A model generated the notes under the pieces. The model worked only from the letters and a program-made list of their open reading frames with translations, had not been told where the DNA came from and did not search any database. The translations under genes were made by a program, and so were the position numbers. Shown here piece by piece: positions 16,229 through 24,552 of a stretch of 32,440 nt of DNA (positions are counted from its first letter, which is position 1; every line of letters begins with the position of its first letter). The DNA is from Rhodospirillales bacterium (GTDB taxonomy: Bacteria; Pseudomonadota; Alphaproteobacteria; ATCC43930; CGMCC-115725), in assembly GCA_027315365.1 (NCBI GenBank), contig DAHUYF010000063.1, positions 1 through 32,440 of the forward strand, in the 5' to 3' direction.

Positions 16229-17388
16229 CGTCCCGCCCGCGCTGCAAGCTTGCCGATGAAAGGACCGATCTCGTCGAGCGGCAGCACCGCGCTGCACAGC
16301 CCGGCCATCGCCACCGCGCCCGGCATGCCCCAGACGACGCTGCTGGCCTCGTCCTGGGCGACCAGCGTGCCGCCGGCGTCGACCACCCCGCGGCCGCCCT
16401 CGAGGCCGTCATGACCCATGCCGGTAAGGATCAGCGCCAGCACGCGGCCGCCATAGAGCGCGACGAGGCTGCGCAGCATCGGATCGACCGACGGCCGGCA
16501 GAAATTCTCGGGCGGCGTCTTCAGCAGGCGCACCACCTTCTCGCCGCGCGCGCTCTCGACCGTCATGTGGAAATCGCCCGGCGCCACGTAAACCCGGCCG
16601 CCGCGCACCGGCTCGCCGTCGACGCCCTCGGCGGCGGCATAGCCGCTGGCGCGCGCGACATGCTCGGCGAGGATGGTGGTGAACGTCGCCGGCATGTGCT
16701 GGGTGATGAAGATCGGCAGCTTCAGCGCGCCCTTGAGCGCGCCCATGACGCGGAACAGCGCCTGCGGGCCGCCGGTCGACGAACCGATGGCGAACACCTC
16801 CGGCGGCTCGCGCGCGGCGGTGCGCAACGCCATCATCCGGCGCTGCGGCTCGGGCGGCGGCGGCGCGAGCGCGCCGACGGCGCCGACGGCCGCCGCCGGC
16901 ATGGCGGCGCCCGAGCCGCGGCGGCGCGCCTGGCCCAGCGCCTTCACCTTGGCGAGCAGCTCGTGCTTGAATTCCTCGGCGCTGGTCAGCGCCGAGGCGC
17001 CGGGCTTGGTGAGGTAGTCGGCGGCGCCGGCAGCCAGCGCCTTCATGCTGATGTCGGCGCCGCGCCGGGTCAGCGTCGAGGCGATGATCACCTTCAGCCC
17101 CGGCTTGGCGGCGAGCATCTTGGGCAGCGCCGTGAGCCCGTCCATCACCGGCATCTCGATGTCGAGGATGACGATCTCGATGTCGTGGCGCGAGAGCGCA
17201 TTGAGCGCCATCTCGCCGTTGCTGGCCGAGGCCATGACCTCGACCTCGGGATCGGCTTCGAGCGAACGCGTGAGCAGGCCGCGGATGACCGCGCTGTCGT
17301 CCACCACCATCAGCCGGTAGGGATGGGCGGCGCGGCCGCCATGCGATCCGCTGGCGCCCGTCACATGGGCCGCCTCGGCGTTCCTCAC
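16225..17388 (-). CDS. cheB: Chemotaxis methylesterase/response regulator CheB
   Basis: A 387-residue receptor-glutamate methylesterase and deamidase. The receiver domain (about 23-145) has D30, D31, phosphoacceptor D76 and a TKPG lysine. A Pro/Ala-rich linker (about 155-182) leads to the esterase domain with catalytic triad S204 (GSSTGG), H231 (ITQHMP) and D327 (GMGHDG). All key residues are present. The GTG start shares GTGA with the cheY stop. The first 22 residues are a low-complexity extension compared with typical CheB. Confidence 0.95.
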   Translation of the reverse strand: MRNAEAAHVTGASGSHGGRAAHPYRLMVVDDSAVIRGLLTRSLEADPEVEVMASASNGEMALNALSRHDIEIVILDIEMPVMDGLTALPKMLAAKPGLKVIIASTLTRRGADISMKALAAGAADYLTKPGASALTSAEEFKHELLAKVKALGQARRRGSGAAMPAAAVGAVGALAPPPPEPQRRMMALRTAAREPPEVFAIGSSTGGPQALFRVMGALKGALKLPIFITQHMPATFTTILAEHVARASGYAAAEGVDGEPVRGGRVYVAPGDFHMTVESARGEKVVRLLKTPPENFCRPSVDPMLRSLVALYGGRVLALILTGMGHDGLEGGRGVVDAGGTLVAQDEASSVVWGMPGAVAMAGLCSAVLPLDEIGPFIGKLAARAGR

Positions 17389-17750
17389 AGCAGCCCCACT
17401 TGCGCGAATTTGGCCTGGAGGATGTCGCTGTCGAACGGCTTCATGATGTACTCGTTCGCGCCGGCGCCGATCGCCTCCTGGATGTGCTGGATATCGTTCT
17501 CCGTGGTGCAGAAGACCACCACCGGAGAATCGCCGCCCGGGGCGCGTCGCAGCTGACGCAGGAAATCGATGCCGTTCATCACCGGCATGTTCCAGTCGAG
17601 CAGGACCACGTCGGGCATGTGCTTGAGGCAGGCGTCGAGGGCGAGCTTGCCGTCGGCCGCCTCTTCGATGGTGAAATGCAGATCCTCGAGGATGCGGCGT
17701 GCGACCTTGCGCACGACCCGCGAGTCATCGACGATGAGACAGGACTTCAT
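17385..17750 (-). CDS. cheY: Chemotaxis response regulator CheY
   Basis: A 121-residue single-domain receiver with D8, D9, phosphoacceptor D52 (LLDWNMPVMNG), T82/T83 and K104 (IMKPF). It is phosphorylated by CheA and binds the flagellar switch, or it acts as a phosphate sink. Its place inside cheA-W-Y-B-R supports the chemotaxis role. It starts 30 bases after the cheW stop and overlaps cheB by four bases. Confidence 0.94.
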   Translation of the reverse strand: MKSCLIVDDSRVVRKVARRILEDLHFTIEEAADGKLALDACLKHMPDVVLLDWNMPVMNGIDFLRQLRRAPGGDSPVVVFCTTENDIQHIQEAIGAGANEYIMKPFDSDILQAKFAQVGLL

Positions 17751-17780
17751 GTCCGCTGACTCCGGGGCCCCGGCGCCGGC

Positions 17781-18269
17781 TCAGGCGGCTTCGACGCGAG
17801 CGGAGAAGTCGAGCACGCGGGCGACATCGAGGACGATGAGAAGCGTCTTGTCCAGACGATGGATCCCGCCCGACACCTCGCGCCAGATCGGATCGAGCGT
17901 CGCCGGATTGCGCTCGACGGTCCCGGCCCCGAGACTCAGCACCTCGCCCACCTGGTCGACGATGACGCTGTAGAGCTCGCCGCCGTAATCGACGACGATG
18001 CTCATGCCGGCCTGCCCCTCGGGCAGCGGCGGCAGCCGCAGCCGGGTGCGCAGATCGATGGCGGTGACGATACGCCCGCGCAGGTTCAGCGAGCCGGCGA
18101 TCTCGGGCGGCGCCAGCGGAATGCGGGTGATGCGCTGCGGCCCCAGCACGTCCTGCACCTGCAGCACCGGAATGCCGAAGAGCTGGCCCGCCACCGTGAT
18201 CGACACGAACTCGCTGTGATCGTCGGCCGCGGCCGACTTGCCGCGCGCCTCGCTGATATCCCTGCTCAT
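17781..18269 (-). CDS. cheW: Chemotaxis coupling protein CheW
   Basis: A 162-residue scaffold that links CheA to chemoreceptor tips. After a charged 20-residue lead the CheW fold shows F-V-S-I-T-V-A-G-Q-L-F-G-I-P-V, then L-A-P-P-E-I-A-G-S-L-N-L-R-G-R-I-V-T and DQVGEVLSL, all standard CheW signatures. The ATG overlaps the cheA stop by four bases. No chemoreceptor gene lies in the window, so the receptors served are encoded elsewhere. Confidence 0.94.
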   Translation of the reverse strand: MSRDISEARGKSAAADDHSEFVSITVAGQLFGIPVLQVQDVLGPQRITRIPLAPPEIAGSLNLRGRIVTAIDLRTRLRLPPLPEGQAGMSIVVDYGGELYSVIVDQVGEVLSLGAGTVERNPATLDPIWREVSGGIHRLDKTLLIVLDVARVLDFSARVEAA

Positions 18270-20923
18270 GCGGCACCCCTTTCAGCACTGAGCGCTTCGG
18301 CGAGCGTATGGAGAAGTGCGTCGCGGTCGAACTTCGCGACGTAGTCGCTGAACCCCGCCGCGCGGCCGCGGTCGAGATCCTTCGGCGTGGCGTGCGAAGA
18401 CAATGCGACGAGCGGCGTATTCTGCCAGCGGCTGGCGTTCTTCACCGTGCTGGCGAACTGGTAGCCGTCCATGCCCGGCATCTCGATGTCGCTGATGATG
18501 ACGTCGAAATCCTCGCCCGCCTCGCACAGCCCGAGCGCGCGGTCGGCCGATTCCACCGTGGTCACCTCGTAGCCCGCCACCGACAGCAGCGGCGTCAGCA
18601 GATTGCGGAAGAACGGGCTGTCGTCGACCAGCAGCACCCGCTTGCCCTTCTCGCCCTCGAACTCGCCGTCCGCCTGCGCGCCGAACCAGTCGTTGTAGGC
18701 TCTGGTGAGATAGAAGCCGGCGTCGATGAGGTCGGTCGCCTTGCCCGCGACGATGGCGCTGCCGATGAGTCCCGGCCGGTCGACCGCAACCTCGATCTTG
18801 AGCTGGTCCTCGACGATGTCGACGATCTCGTCGACGACGAGGCCCATGGTGTGGTCCTTGTCGGCGAACACCAGGATCGGCTGGCGGCCTTCGTTGCGCA
18901 TCTGGTAGTCGGCATCGATGGTGACCAGCGGCATGAGCTTGCCGCGATACTGCACGACCGGCTTGTCGTGCGAGTGCTCGACCTGCGCGCGATCGATCTC
19001 CTCGAGGCGCGCAACGAGCGCCAGCGGCACCGCCTTGGGCGCGCCGGCGCCGGCGCGGAACAGCAGCAGGCTGGTGAGGTCGCCGCCCGTGCCACCCTTC
19101 GCCGCCGCGGTATCGGCCGCCCTCTTCGCGCTCTCGCTGACGGTGATCTCGCCCGTCCCGGCGGCGATGCCGTTGGGATCGAGGATCATGATGACGCTGC
19201 CGTCGCCGAGGATGGTGTTGCCCGAGAACATCCCGATGTCGCGCAGGATCGGCGCCACCGGCTTGACCACGATCTCCTCGGTGTCGAAGACGCGGTCGAC
19301 GATGATGCCGAAGGTGTAGGTGCCGACCTGGGTGACGACGATGAAGGTCTCGCTCGGCTGATCGGCGCGCTTGCCGAGCTTCAAGAGCTCCTGCAGCGAG
19401 ACCAGCGGCAGCAGCCTGTCCCGCAGGCGCAGCACCGGCGCGTTGTTGAGCCACTCGATGTTGTTCTCGGAATTGGCGGCGGCGCGCACCAGCTCGACGA
19501 CGCTGATCTGCGGGATGGCGAAACGCTCGCCGGCGCATTCGACGATCAGCGCCGAGACGATGGCCAGCGTCAGCGGGATCTTGATGACGAAGGTCGAGCC
19601 CTTGCCGCGGTGGCTCTTCATCTCGACCGTGCCGCCGATCTTCTCGATGTTGGTGCGCACCACGTCCATGCCGACGCCGCGGCCGGAAACGCTGGTCACC
19701 TTGGCCGCGGTGGAGAAGCCGGCCTTGAAGATGAACTGCTGGATTTGCTGCTCGGACATCGCGGCGAGGTCGCTCTCGCTGGCCAGCCCGGTGGCGACCG
19801 CCTTCTGCTTGATCCGGTCGATGTCGAGACCTTTGCCGTCGTCGGCGATCTCGATGATGATGTGGCCGCCCTCGTGGAAGGCGTTGAGGGTGATCGTGCC
19901 GGTCTCCGGCTTGCCTTGGCCGGCGCGCTCGGCCGGCATCTCGATGCCGTGATCGGCGGAGTTGCGCACCATGTGGGTGAGCGGATCCTTGATCATCTCA
20001 AGGACCTGGCGGTCGAGCTCGGTCTCGGCGCCGTGCATCTGCAGGTCGATCTTCTTGCGCAACTCGTGCGACAGGTCGCGCACGATGCGCGGCAGCTTCG
20101 CCCAGGCGTTGCCGATCGGCTGCATGCGCGTCTTCATCACGCCTTCCTGCAGCTCGGTGGTGACGTGCGACAGGCGCTGCAGCGGCGCGCCGAACTCGCT
20201 GTCCTTCTGCCCGCGCAGGATCTGCATGAGCTGGTTGCGCGTCAGCACCAGTTCGCTCACCATCGTCATCAAATTCTCGAGCAGGTCGACGTTGACGCGG
20301 ATGCTCTGCGCCGCGACCGCGGATTCCTTGGTCTCGGCCGCTTCGCTGCGCGGCTCCTTGGCGTCCTTGGGCTTGGCTTCCTTGGCCTCGACGGGCGCCG
20401 CCTCGATCGGCGCAGGCTCGGGTTCCGGCTCGATGATCGGCGTCGCCAGCACCGGCTGCGCCGGCGCGGCTTTCGCTTCCATCTTGGGCGCGGGCGCGGG
20501 CGTCTCCGGCTGCGCGACCACAGCCGCAGCCGCGGCCGGGCCCGCGTCGCCGGCGGCGAGCGCGTTCAGCCGCGCGATGAGGTCGCTGTCGTCGCCGGCG
20601 GGCTCGGACTCGTTGGCCTCGAGCTGCGCCAGCAGCGATTTGATCTGGTCGAGCGACGCCAGGATGAGGCTCACCGCCTGCGCGGTCACCTTCTGCTCGC
20701 CGTCGCGGAACTTGCCCAGCACGTTCTCGGAGGCGTGCGCCACCGCTTCGAGCCGCGGCAGGCCGAGGAAGCCGCAGGTGCCCTTGATCGTGTGCACGAG
20801 GCGGAAGATGTTGCCGAGCAGCGCCGGGTCGTTGGGGTTCTGCTCGAGCCTCACCAGCTCGAGATCGAGCACGGCCAAGCTCTCGTTGGTCTCGGTCAGG
20901 AATTCGCTGAGAAGGTCATCCAT
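18266..20923 (-). CDS. cheA: Chemotaxis kinase CheA with duplicated CheW-like domain and C-terminal receiver
   Basis: An 885-residue hybrid CheA. The domains in order are: HPt (1-105) with phosphoacceptor H44 in RLVHTIKGTCGF; an Ala/Pro/Glu linker (about 125-205) in place of a clear P2 domain; dimerisation helices (about 208-275); ATPase domain with MVRNSADHGIE, I-A-D-D-G-K-G-L-D and GRGVGMDVVR; CheW-like domain 1 (about 460-595); a second, more diverged CheW-like domain (about 620-755); and a receiver (about 763-885) with D812 in ISDIEMPGMDG. A receiver on CheA can act as a phosphate sink or an extra output. It heads cheAWYBR, 248 bases downstream of chpT. Confidence 0.95.
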   Translation of the reverse strand: MDDLLSEFLTETNESLAVLDLELVRLEQNPNDPALLGNIFRLVHTIKGTCGFLGLPRLEAVAHASENVLGKFRDGEQKVTAQAVSLILASLDQIKSLLAQLEANESEPAGDDSDLIARLNALAAGDAGPAAAAAVVAQPETPAPAPKMEAKAAPAQPVLATPIIEPEPEPAPIEAAPVEAKEAKPKDAKEPRSEAAETKESAVAAQSIRVNVDLLENLMTMVSELVLTRNQLMQILRGQKDSEFGAPLQRLSHVTTELQEGVMKTRMQPIGNAWAKLPRIVRDLSHELRKKIDLQMHGAETELDRQVLEMIKDPLTHMVRNSADHGIEMPAERAGQGKPETGTITLNAFHEGGHIIIEIADDGKGLDIDRIKQKAVATGLASESDLAAMSEQQIQQFIFKAGFSTAAKVTSVSGRGVGMDVVRTNIEKIGGTVEMKSHRGKGSTFVIKIPLTLAIVSALIVECAGERFAIPQISVVELVRAAANSENNIEWLNNAPVLRLRDRLLPLVSLQELLKLGKRADQPSETFIVVTQVGTYTFGIIVDRVFDTEEIVVKPVAPILRDIGMFSGNTILGDGSVIMILDPNGIAAGTGEITVSESAKRAADTAAAKGGTGGDLTSLLLFRAGAGAPKAVPLALVARLEEIDRAQVEHSHDKPVVQYRGKLMPLVTIDADYQMRNEGRQPILVFADKDHTMGLVVDEIVDIVEDQLKIEVAVDRPGLIGSAIVAGKATDLIDAGFYLTRAYNDWFGAQADGEFEGEKGKRVLLVDDSPFFRNLLTPLLSVAGYEVTTVESADRALGLCEAGEDFDVIISDIEMPGMDGYQFASTVKNASRWQNTPLVALSSHATPKDLDRGRAAGFSDYVAKFDRDALLHTLAEALSAERGAA

Positions 20924-21006
20924 GTGCTGTCCTCGATCGCGTCGGCACGCGGCCCCGCCGGCGTGAATGGGCAGGAAAATTCGGCCTAAACCATCGCGGA
21001 TATTCT

Positions 21007-21021
21007 TTAAGAACCGGTTAG
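21007..21021 (-). promoter_or_regulatory. Near-consensus CtrA box upstream of cheA
   Basis: TTAA at 21007-21010 and TTAG at 21018-21021 are separated by seven bases: one mismatch to TTAA-N7-TTAA. It lies 84 bases upstream of the cheA ATG, in a short AT-richer patch. CtrA control of the chemotaxis operon would fit the neighbouring chpT gene and the ctrA locus. Confidence 0.5.
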
Positions 21022-21086
21022 CACTACCGGTGGTGAATCAACCCCTGCGCGACGCCCGCGCGACGCGAGCGGCGTCGTCGCGAGCG

Positions 21087-21127
21087 GGCGCCAGCGGTTG
21101 CCCTTGCAACCGCGAAAGCGCGCACGG
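21087..21127. repeat. Dispersed hairpin element, copy 2
   Basis: GCGGTTGC (21094-21101) pairs with GCAACCGC (21106-21113) around a CCTT loop, with the same GGCGCCA lead and CGCACGG tail as the element at 12031-12069. It lies in the 248-base gap between chpT and cheA. About 25 further GC-rich bases on the left also look alike in composition. Confidence 0.6.
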
Positions 21128-21171
21128 TGCGGGCGACTCTCAGCCTCTTGGAGTATTCGAGCGGTTGCCCC

Positions 21172-21801
21172 CTACCCCGCCGCCGCGCGGAACACCGCCC
21201 GTTGCGGCACCGCCTCGGCGAGTGCGAGGGTCGCCCCGAGCCGCGATGCCAGCCGCGCCGTGAAATAGGCGTGGACGGTGCGCGAGGTGAGCTGCTCCAC
21301 CGTCGCCGCGGGATCGAGCGCGGCACGCATCTCGGGGCTGAGATTGACGCTCTCGCCTTCCGCCGCCACCTCGATGCCCGAGGCGCCGCCATGCAGCGGC
21401 CGGATCAGCACGGTGCCGCCGCGCGGCAGCGCCTCGGCGGCAAGCACCAGCATGTTGCAGGCCAGCCGCTGCCAATCGGCAGGGAGCGTCGCCGCCTCGG
21501 CCGGCCAGTCGCAGCGCACCTTGCCGCCCTCGAGCAGCCCTGCCGCGAGGTCGCCGCCATGGCCGGCGGCGCCGCCGCTGGAGCTGGTCGTCGTGCCGTA
21601 GGCGAAACGATAGAATTGCAAACGCTGTCCCGCCTTGCGCGCGCTTTGGCCGATCAGCCGGATGGCGTCGCGGACGAAATCGGGATCGTCATCGTCGAGC
21701 AGTTCGACACCATTGTTAATGGCACCAACGGGACTCACCAGCTCGTGGCACAGCCGCGCATTCAGCAATTCCAGGACCCGAAACTCGATCGTCCCGCTCA
21801 T
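21172..21801 (-). CDS. chpT: Histidine phosphotransferase ChpT
   Basis: A 209-residue protein that relays phosphate from CckA to CtrA (and CpdR). The N-terminal helical hairpin contains phosphoacceptor H19 in ARLCHELVSPVGAINNGVEL, the hallmark of ChpT. The C-terminal domain is a degenerate ATPase-like fold without nucleotide-binding boxes, as in other ChpT proteins (C-terminal segment R-L-G-A-T-L-A-L-A-E). The ATG at 21801 is preceded by AGGGG; a frame open to 21864 is not needed. It lies between mobA and cheA on the same strand, about 9 kb from ctrA, its partner. Confidence 0.92.
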   Translation of the reverse strand: MSGTIEFRVLELLNARLCHELVSPVGAINNGVELLDDDDPDFVRDAIRLIGQSARKAGQRLQFYRFAYGTTTSSSGGAAGHGGDLAAGLLEGGKVRCDWPAEAATLPADWQRLACNMLVLAAEALPRGGTVLIRPLHGGASGIEVAAEGESVNLSPEMRAALDPAATVEQLTSRTVHAYFTARLASRLGATLALAEAVPQRAVFRAAAG

Positions 21802-21897
21802 CGCGCCCCTGACCTCTTCCTTGTCGTCAACGTCTGCGCCGTTTGGAATTGCCGACACTACCATAATGCTCGGCGGCGCAAGCGACGGGATGGCGGG

Positions 21898-22548
21898 TCA
21901 GCCGGTCGCCGCCGCCGCGGCCAGCCGCTCGGCCGCGGCGAGGTCCTCGGCGCGGTTTATATTGAAGAAGGGATCGAGCGGCACCGCCGGAAACTCGACC
22001 ACCGCCAGCCGGAAGCGCCGCATCCATTGCTCGACCTTGCGCACCCCCTCGAGCGTCAGCGCGCGGCGGAGCTCTTCGCGCAGCGCCACCGGCCAGAGGC
22101 CGAAGACCGGATGGACGCGGCCGGCCGAAGCGGCGCAGGCGAGATCGTGCCCCTCGGCCAGCGCCGCGCCGAGCCGCTCGACCATGTCGCCGGGCAGAAA
22201 CGGCGCGTCGCCGGCAAAGCTCGCCAGATGCGTCGCCGCCGGCTGCTCCGCCGCCGCCCAATCCAGCCCGGCCAGCACGCCTGCCAACGGCCCGGCGAAA
22301 CCGGCGACGCCGTCGGCGACCACCGGCAGCGCAAACCCGGCGAAGCGGGCGGGATCGCCGTTGGCGCCGAGCGCCAGAGCCGCCACCTGCGGCCGCGCCC
22401 GGGCGATGACATGGGCGAGGATCGGCCGTCCCGCCAGCCGCCGCAAACCCTTGTCGCCGCCGCCGAGGCGGCGCGACCGGCCGCCGGCAAGCACGATGCC
22501 GACCGGTCGCCCGATGTCGGGATTGCCGGGAGGCGCGCCCTCTTTCAT
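21898..22548 (-). CDS. mobA: Molybdenum cofactor guanylyltransferase MobA
   Basis: A 216-residue nucleotidyltransferase that joins GMP to molybdopterin to give the MGD form of the cofactor. The nucleotide-binding loop L-A-G-G-R-S-R-R-L-G-G-G-D-K-G (20-34) and the F-A-G-D-A-P-F metal site fit MobA; a conserved N-I-N-x-x-E-D-L is near the end. MGD serves DMSO-reductase-family enzymes, whereas the hydroxylase at 2169-5822 would use the MPT or MCD form, so the two need not be linked. It is upstream of chpT (96-base gap) and divergent from moaA. The ribosome site is weak. Confidence 0.9.
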   Translation of the reverse strand: MKEGAPPGNPDIGRPVGIVLAGGRSRRLGGGDKGLRRLAGRPILAHVIARARPQVAALALGANGDPARFAGFALPVVADGVAGFAGPLAGVLAGLDWAAAEQPAATHLASFAGDAPFLPGDMVERLGAALAEGHDLACAASAGRVHPVFGLWPVALREELRRALTLEGVRKVEQWMRRFRLAVVEFPAVPLDPFFNINRAEDLAAAERLAAAAATG

Positions 22549-22655
22549 GGCAGAATGATGGGGGCGGCGCCGGCGGCGCGCAAGCCGAGGCCGTCCGGCA
22601 CATCCGCGCTACTCCCGGCGCCCGGAGAATATGCTATAGGGAAGCGGGAGGAACC

Positions 22656-22694
22656 TTGAGGATCCGCCAACGGGTCCCCATAACAAGACGATGA
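22656..22694 (+). other. Possible leader peptide coupled to moaA
   Basis: GGGAGGA at 22646-22652 is followed by a TTG that opens a 12-codon frame ([12 protein letters not shown]). Its TGA overlaps the moaA ATG as ATGA. moaA itself has no good ribosome site, so coupled re-initiation is possible. The spacing between GGGAGGA and the TTG is short (3 bases), which makes this tentative. Confidence 0.2.
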
Positions 22695-23683
22695 TCGACC
22701 CCTACGGCCGACATATCAGCTATCTTCGCGTCTCGGTCACCGACCGATGCGACTTCCGCTGTCTTTATTGCATGGCGGAAGACATGACCTTTCTGCCGAA
22801 ATCGGAAGTGCTGACGCTGGAAGAACTCGACCGGCTGTGCAGCGCCTTCGTGCGCCTCGGCGTGCGCAAGCTCCGCCTCACCGGCGGCGAGCCGCTGGTG
22901 CGCCGCAACATCCTGTCGCTGGTGCGTGCGCTCGGCCGGCACCTGGAAAGCGGCGCGCTGGACGAGCTCACGCTGACCACCAACGGCAGCCAGCTCGCGC
23001 GCTACGCGGCGGAGCTCAAGGACGCCGGCGTGCGGCGGATCAACGTCTCGCTCGACACGCTCGACCCGGCGAAGTTCACCGCGATCACCCGCTGGGGCAA
23101 GCTCGACAAGGTGCTGGAGGGCCTCGACGCCGCCAAGCGCGCCGGGCTCCAGGTCAAGATCAACGCGGTGGCGCTGCGCGGCGTCAACGACGACGAGTTC
23201 GACGGGCTGGTGCGCTGGTGCGGCGAGCAGGGCTTCGATCTCGTCTTCATCGAGGTCATGCCGCTGGGCGAGATCGGCGCCGATGCGCGGCTCGACCAGT
23301 ACCTGCCGCTCTCCATGGTGCGGGCATCGCTGCAGCGGCGCTGGACGCTCGACGAGACCGATTACCGCACCGGCGGACCGGCACGCTACTACGTCGTGCG
23401 CGAGACCGGACGGCGGCTCGGCATGATCACGCCGCTCACCCATAATTTCTGCGAGAGCTGCAATCGCGTGCGGCTGACCTGCACCGGCACGCTCTTCATG
23501 TGCCTCGGCCAGGAGGACGCCGCCGATCTGCGCGCGCCGCTGCGCCTCTCCGAAAGCGACGATCTGCTCGAGCCGGCGATCCGCGCCGCGATCGCGCGCA
23601 AGCCCAAGGGTCACGATTTCGTGATCGACCGCCGGCACAACCGGCCGGCGGTGAGCCGGCATATGAGCGTCACCGGCGGGTGA
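22691..23683 (+). CDS. moaA: GTP 3',8-cyclase MoaA
   Basis: A 330-residue radical-SAM enzyme that converts GTP to 3',8-cyclo-dihydro-GTP, the first step of molybdopterin synthesis. The SAM cluster is C20-x3-C24-x2-C27; the second GTP-binding cluster is C254, C257 and C271 in [11 protein letters not shown]. The GG C-terminus needed for activity is present (TGG end). The TGGEPL strand is intact. The ATG gives the standard M-I-D-P-Y-G-R[13 protein letters not shown] start. It leads a compact plus-strand group with nadK, argE and a zinc hydrolase. Confidence 0.96.
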   Translation: MIDPYGRHISYLRVSVTDRCDFRCLYCMAEDMTFLPKSEVLTLEELDRLCSAFVRLGVRKLRLTGGEPLVRRNILSLVRALGRHLESGALDELTLTTNGSQLARYAAELKDAGVRRINVSLDTLDPAKFTAITRWGKLDKVLEGLDAAKRAGLQVKINAVALRGVNDDEFDGLVRWCGEQGFDLVFIEVMPLGEIGADARLDQYLPLSMVRASLQRRWTLDETDYRTGGPARYYVVRETGRRLGMITPLTHNFCESCNRVRLTCTGTLFMCLGQEDAADLRAPLRLSESDDLLEPAIRAAIARKPKGHDFVIDRRHNRPAVSRHMSVTGG

Positions 23684-23717
23684 GCGCCGCCGCGCCCCCT
23701 GCCCCGCCCCAGCCGCG

Positions 23718-24488
23718 ATGAGCCCCCTTCCCGGCATAGCCTGCGTCGCCAGCGACGCGCCCGCGGCGCAGCAGGCGCTGGCCGAGCTGCAAGCGCTTTA
23801 CGGCGAGATCCCGCCGGAAGCCGCCGGCGTCATCGTCGCGCTGGGCGGCGACGGCTTCATGCTGGAGACGCTGCACCGCTATCTCGAGCTCGGCGTGCCG
23901 ATTTTCGGCATGCATCGCGGCAGCGTCGGCTTTCTCATGAACGGCTACGACGCCGCCGGCCTGCGCGAACGCATCGCCCGCGCCGCGCCGGTGCGCATCC
24001 ACCCGCTGCAGATGCGCGCCACCGACGTGCGCCGGGCGGAGCACGAGGCGCTGGCCTTCAACGAGGTCTCGCTGCTGCGCGAAACCCGGCAGACGGCAAA
24101 GCTCAGGATCAGCGTCGATCACGTGGTCCGCGTCGACGAGCTGAGCGCCGACGGCATTCTCGTCGCCACGCCGGTCGGCAGCACCGCATACAATTTCTCG
24201 GCGCACGGCCCGATCATCCCGCTGGGCGCCGGCGTGCTGGCGCTGACGCCGATCAGCGCCTTCCGCCCGCGGCGCTGGCGCGGCGCGCTGCTGCCGCATG
24301 CCGCCGAAGTGCGCTTCGACATCATCGAGGCGGAGAAGCGGCCGGTGAGCGCGGTCGCCGACTACACCGAGGTGCGCGACGTGCTGTCGGTGACGGTGCG
24401 CGAGAATCGCGACATCGCCCTCACCATGCTGTTCGATCCCGAGCACAATCTCGAGGAGCGGGTGCTCAAGGAGCAGTTCCTGTCCTGA
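23718..24488 (+). CDS. nadK: NAD kinase
   Basis: A 256-residue kinase that phosphorylates NAD to NADP in the cytoplasm. The GGDG motif (43-46, catalytic D45), N115-E116 and the GSTAYN motif (154-159) are all present, the three signature blocks of the family. The length fits the short alphaproteobacterial form. It begins 34 bases after moaA with no strong ribosome site. Confidence 0.95.
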   Translation: MSPLPGIACVASDAPAAQQALAELQALYGEIPPEAAGVIVALGGDGFMLETLHRYLELGVPIFGMHRGSVGFLMNGYDAAGLRERIARAAPVRIHPLQMRATDVRRAEHEALAFNEVSLLRETRQTAKLRISVDHVVRVDELSADGILVATPVGSTAYNFSAHGPIIPLGAGVLALTPISAFRPRRWRGALLPHAAEVRFDIIEAEKRPVSAVADYTEVRDVLSVTVRENRDIALTMLFDPEHNLEERVLKEQFLS

Positions 24489-24552
24489 CCGCCGCCTCTG
24501 GCGCCGGCCGCCGCGCCCCGCCATTATGGGCCCGACCTGCGAGGAAAATCGC

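Noticed and set aside
21898-23683. Functional link of mobA and moaA to the molybdenum hydroxylase in the window
   Set aside because: They are 16 kb apart, and MobA makes the MGD cofactor used by a different enzyme family.
23680-23721. Short frame overlapping the moaA stop and the nadK start
   Set aside because: It has no ribosome site and is Ala/Pro low complexity, which GC-rich spacer DNA gives by chance.
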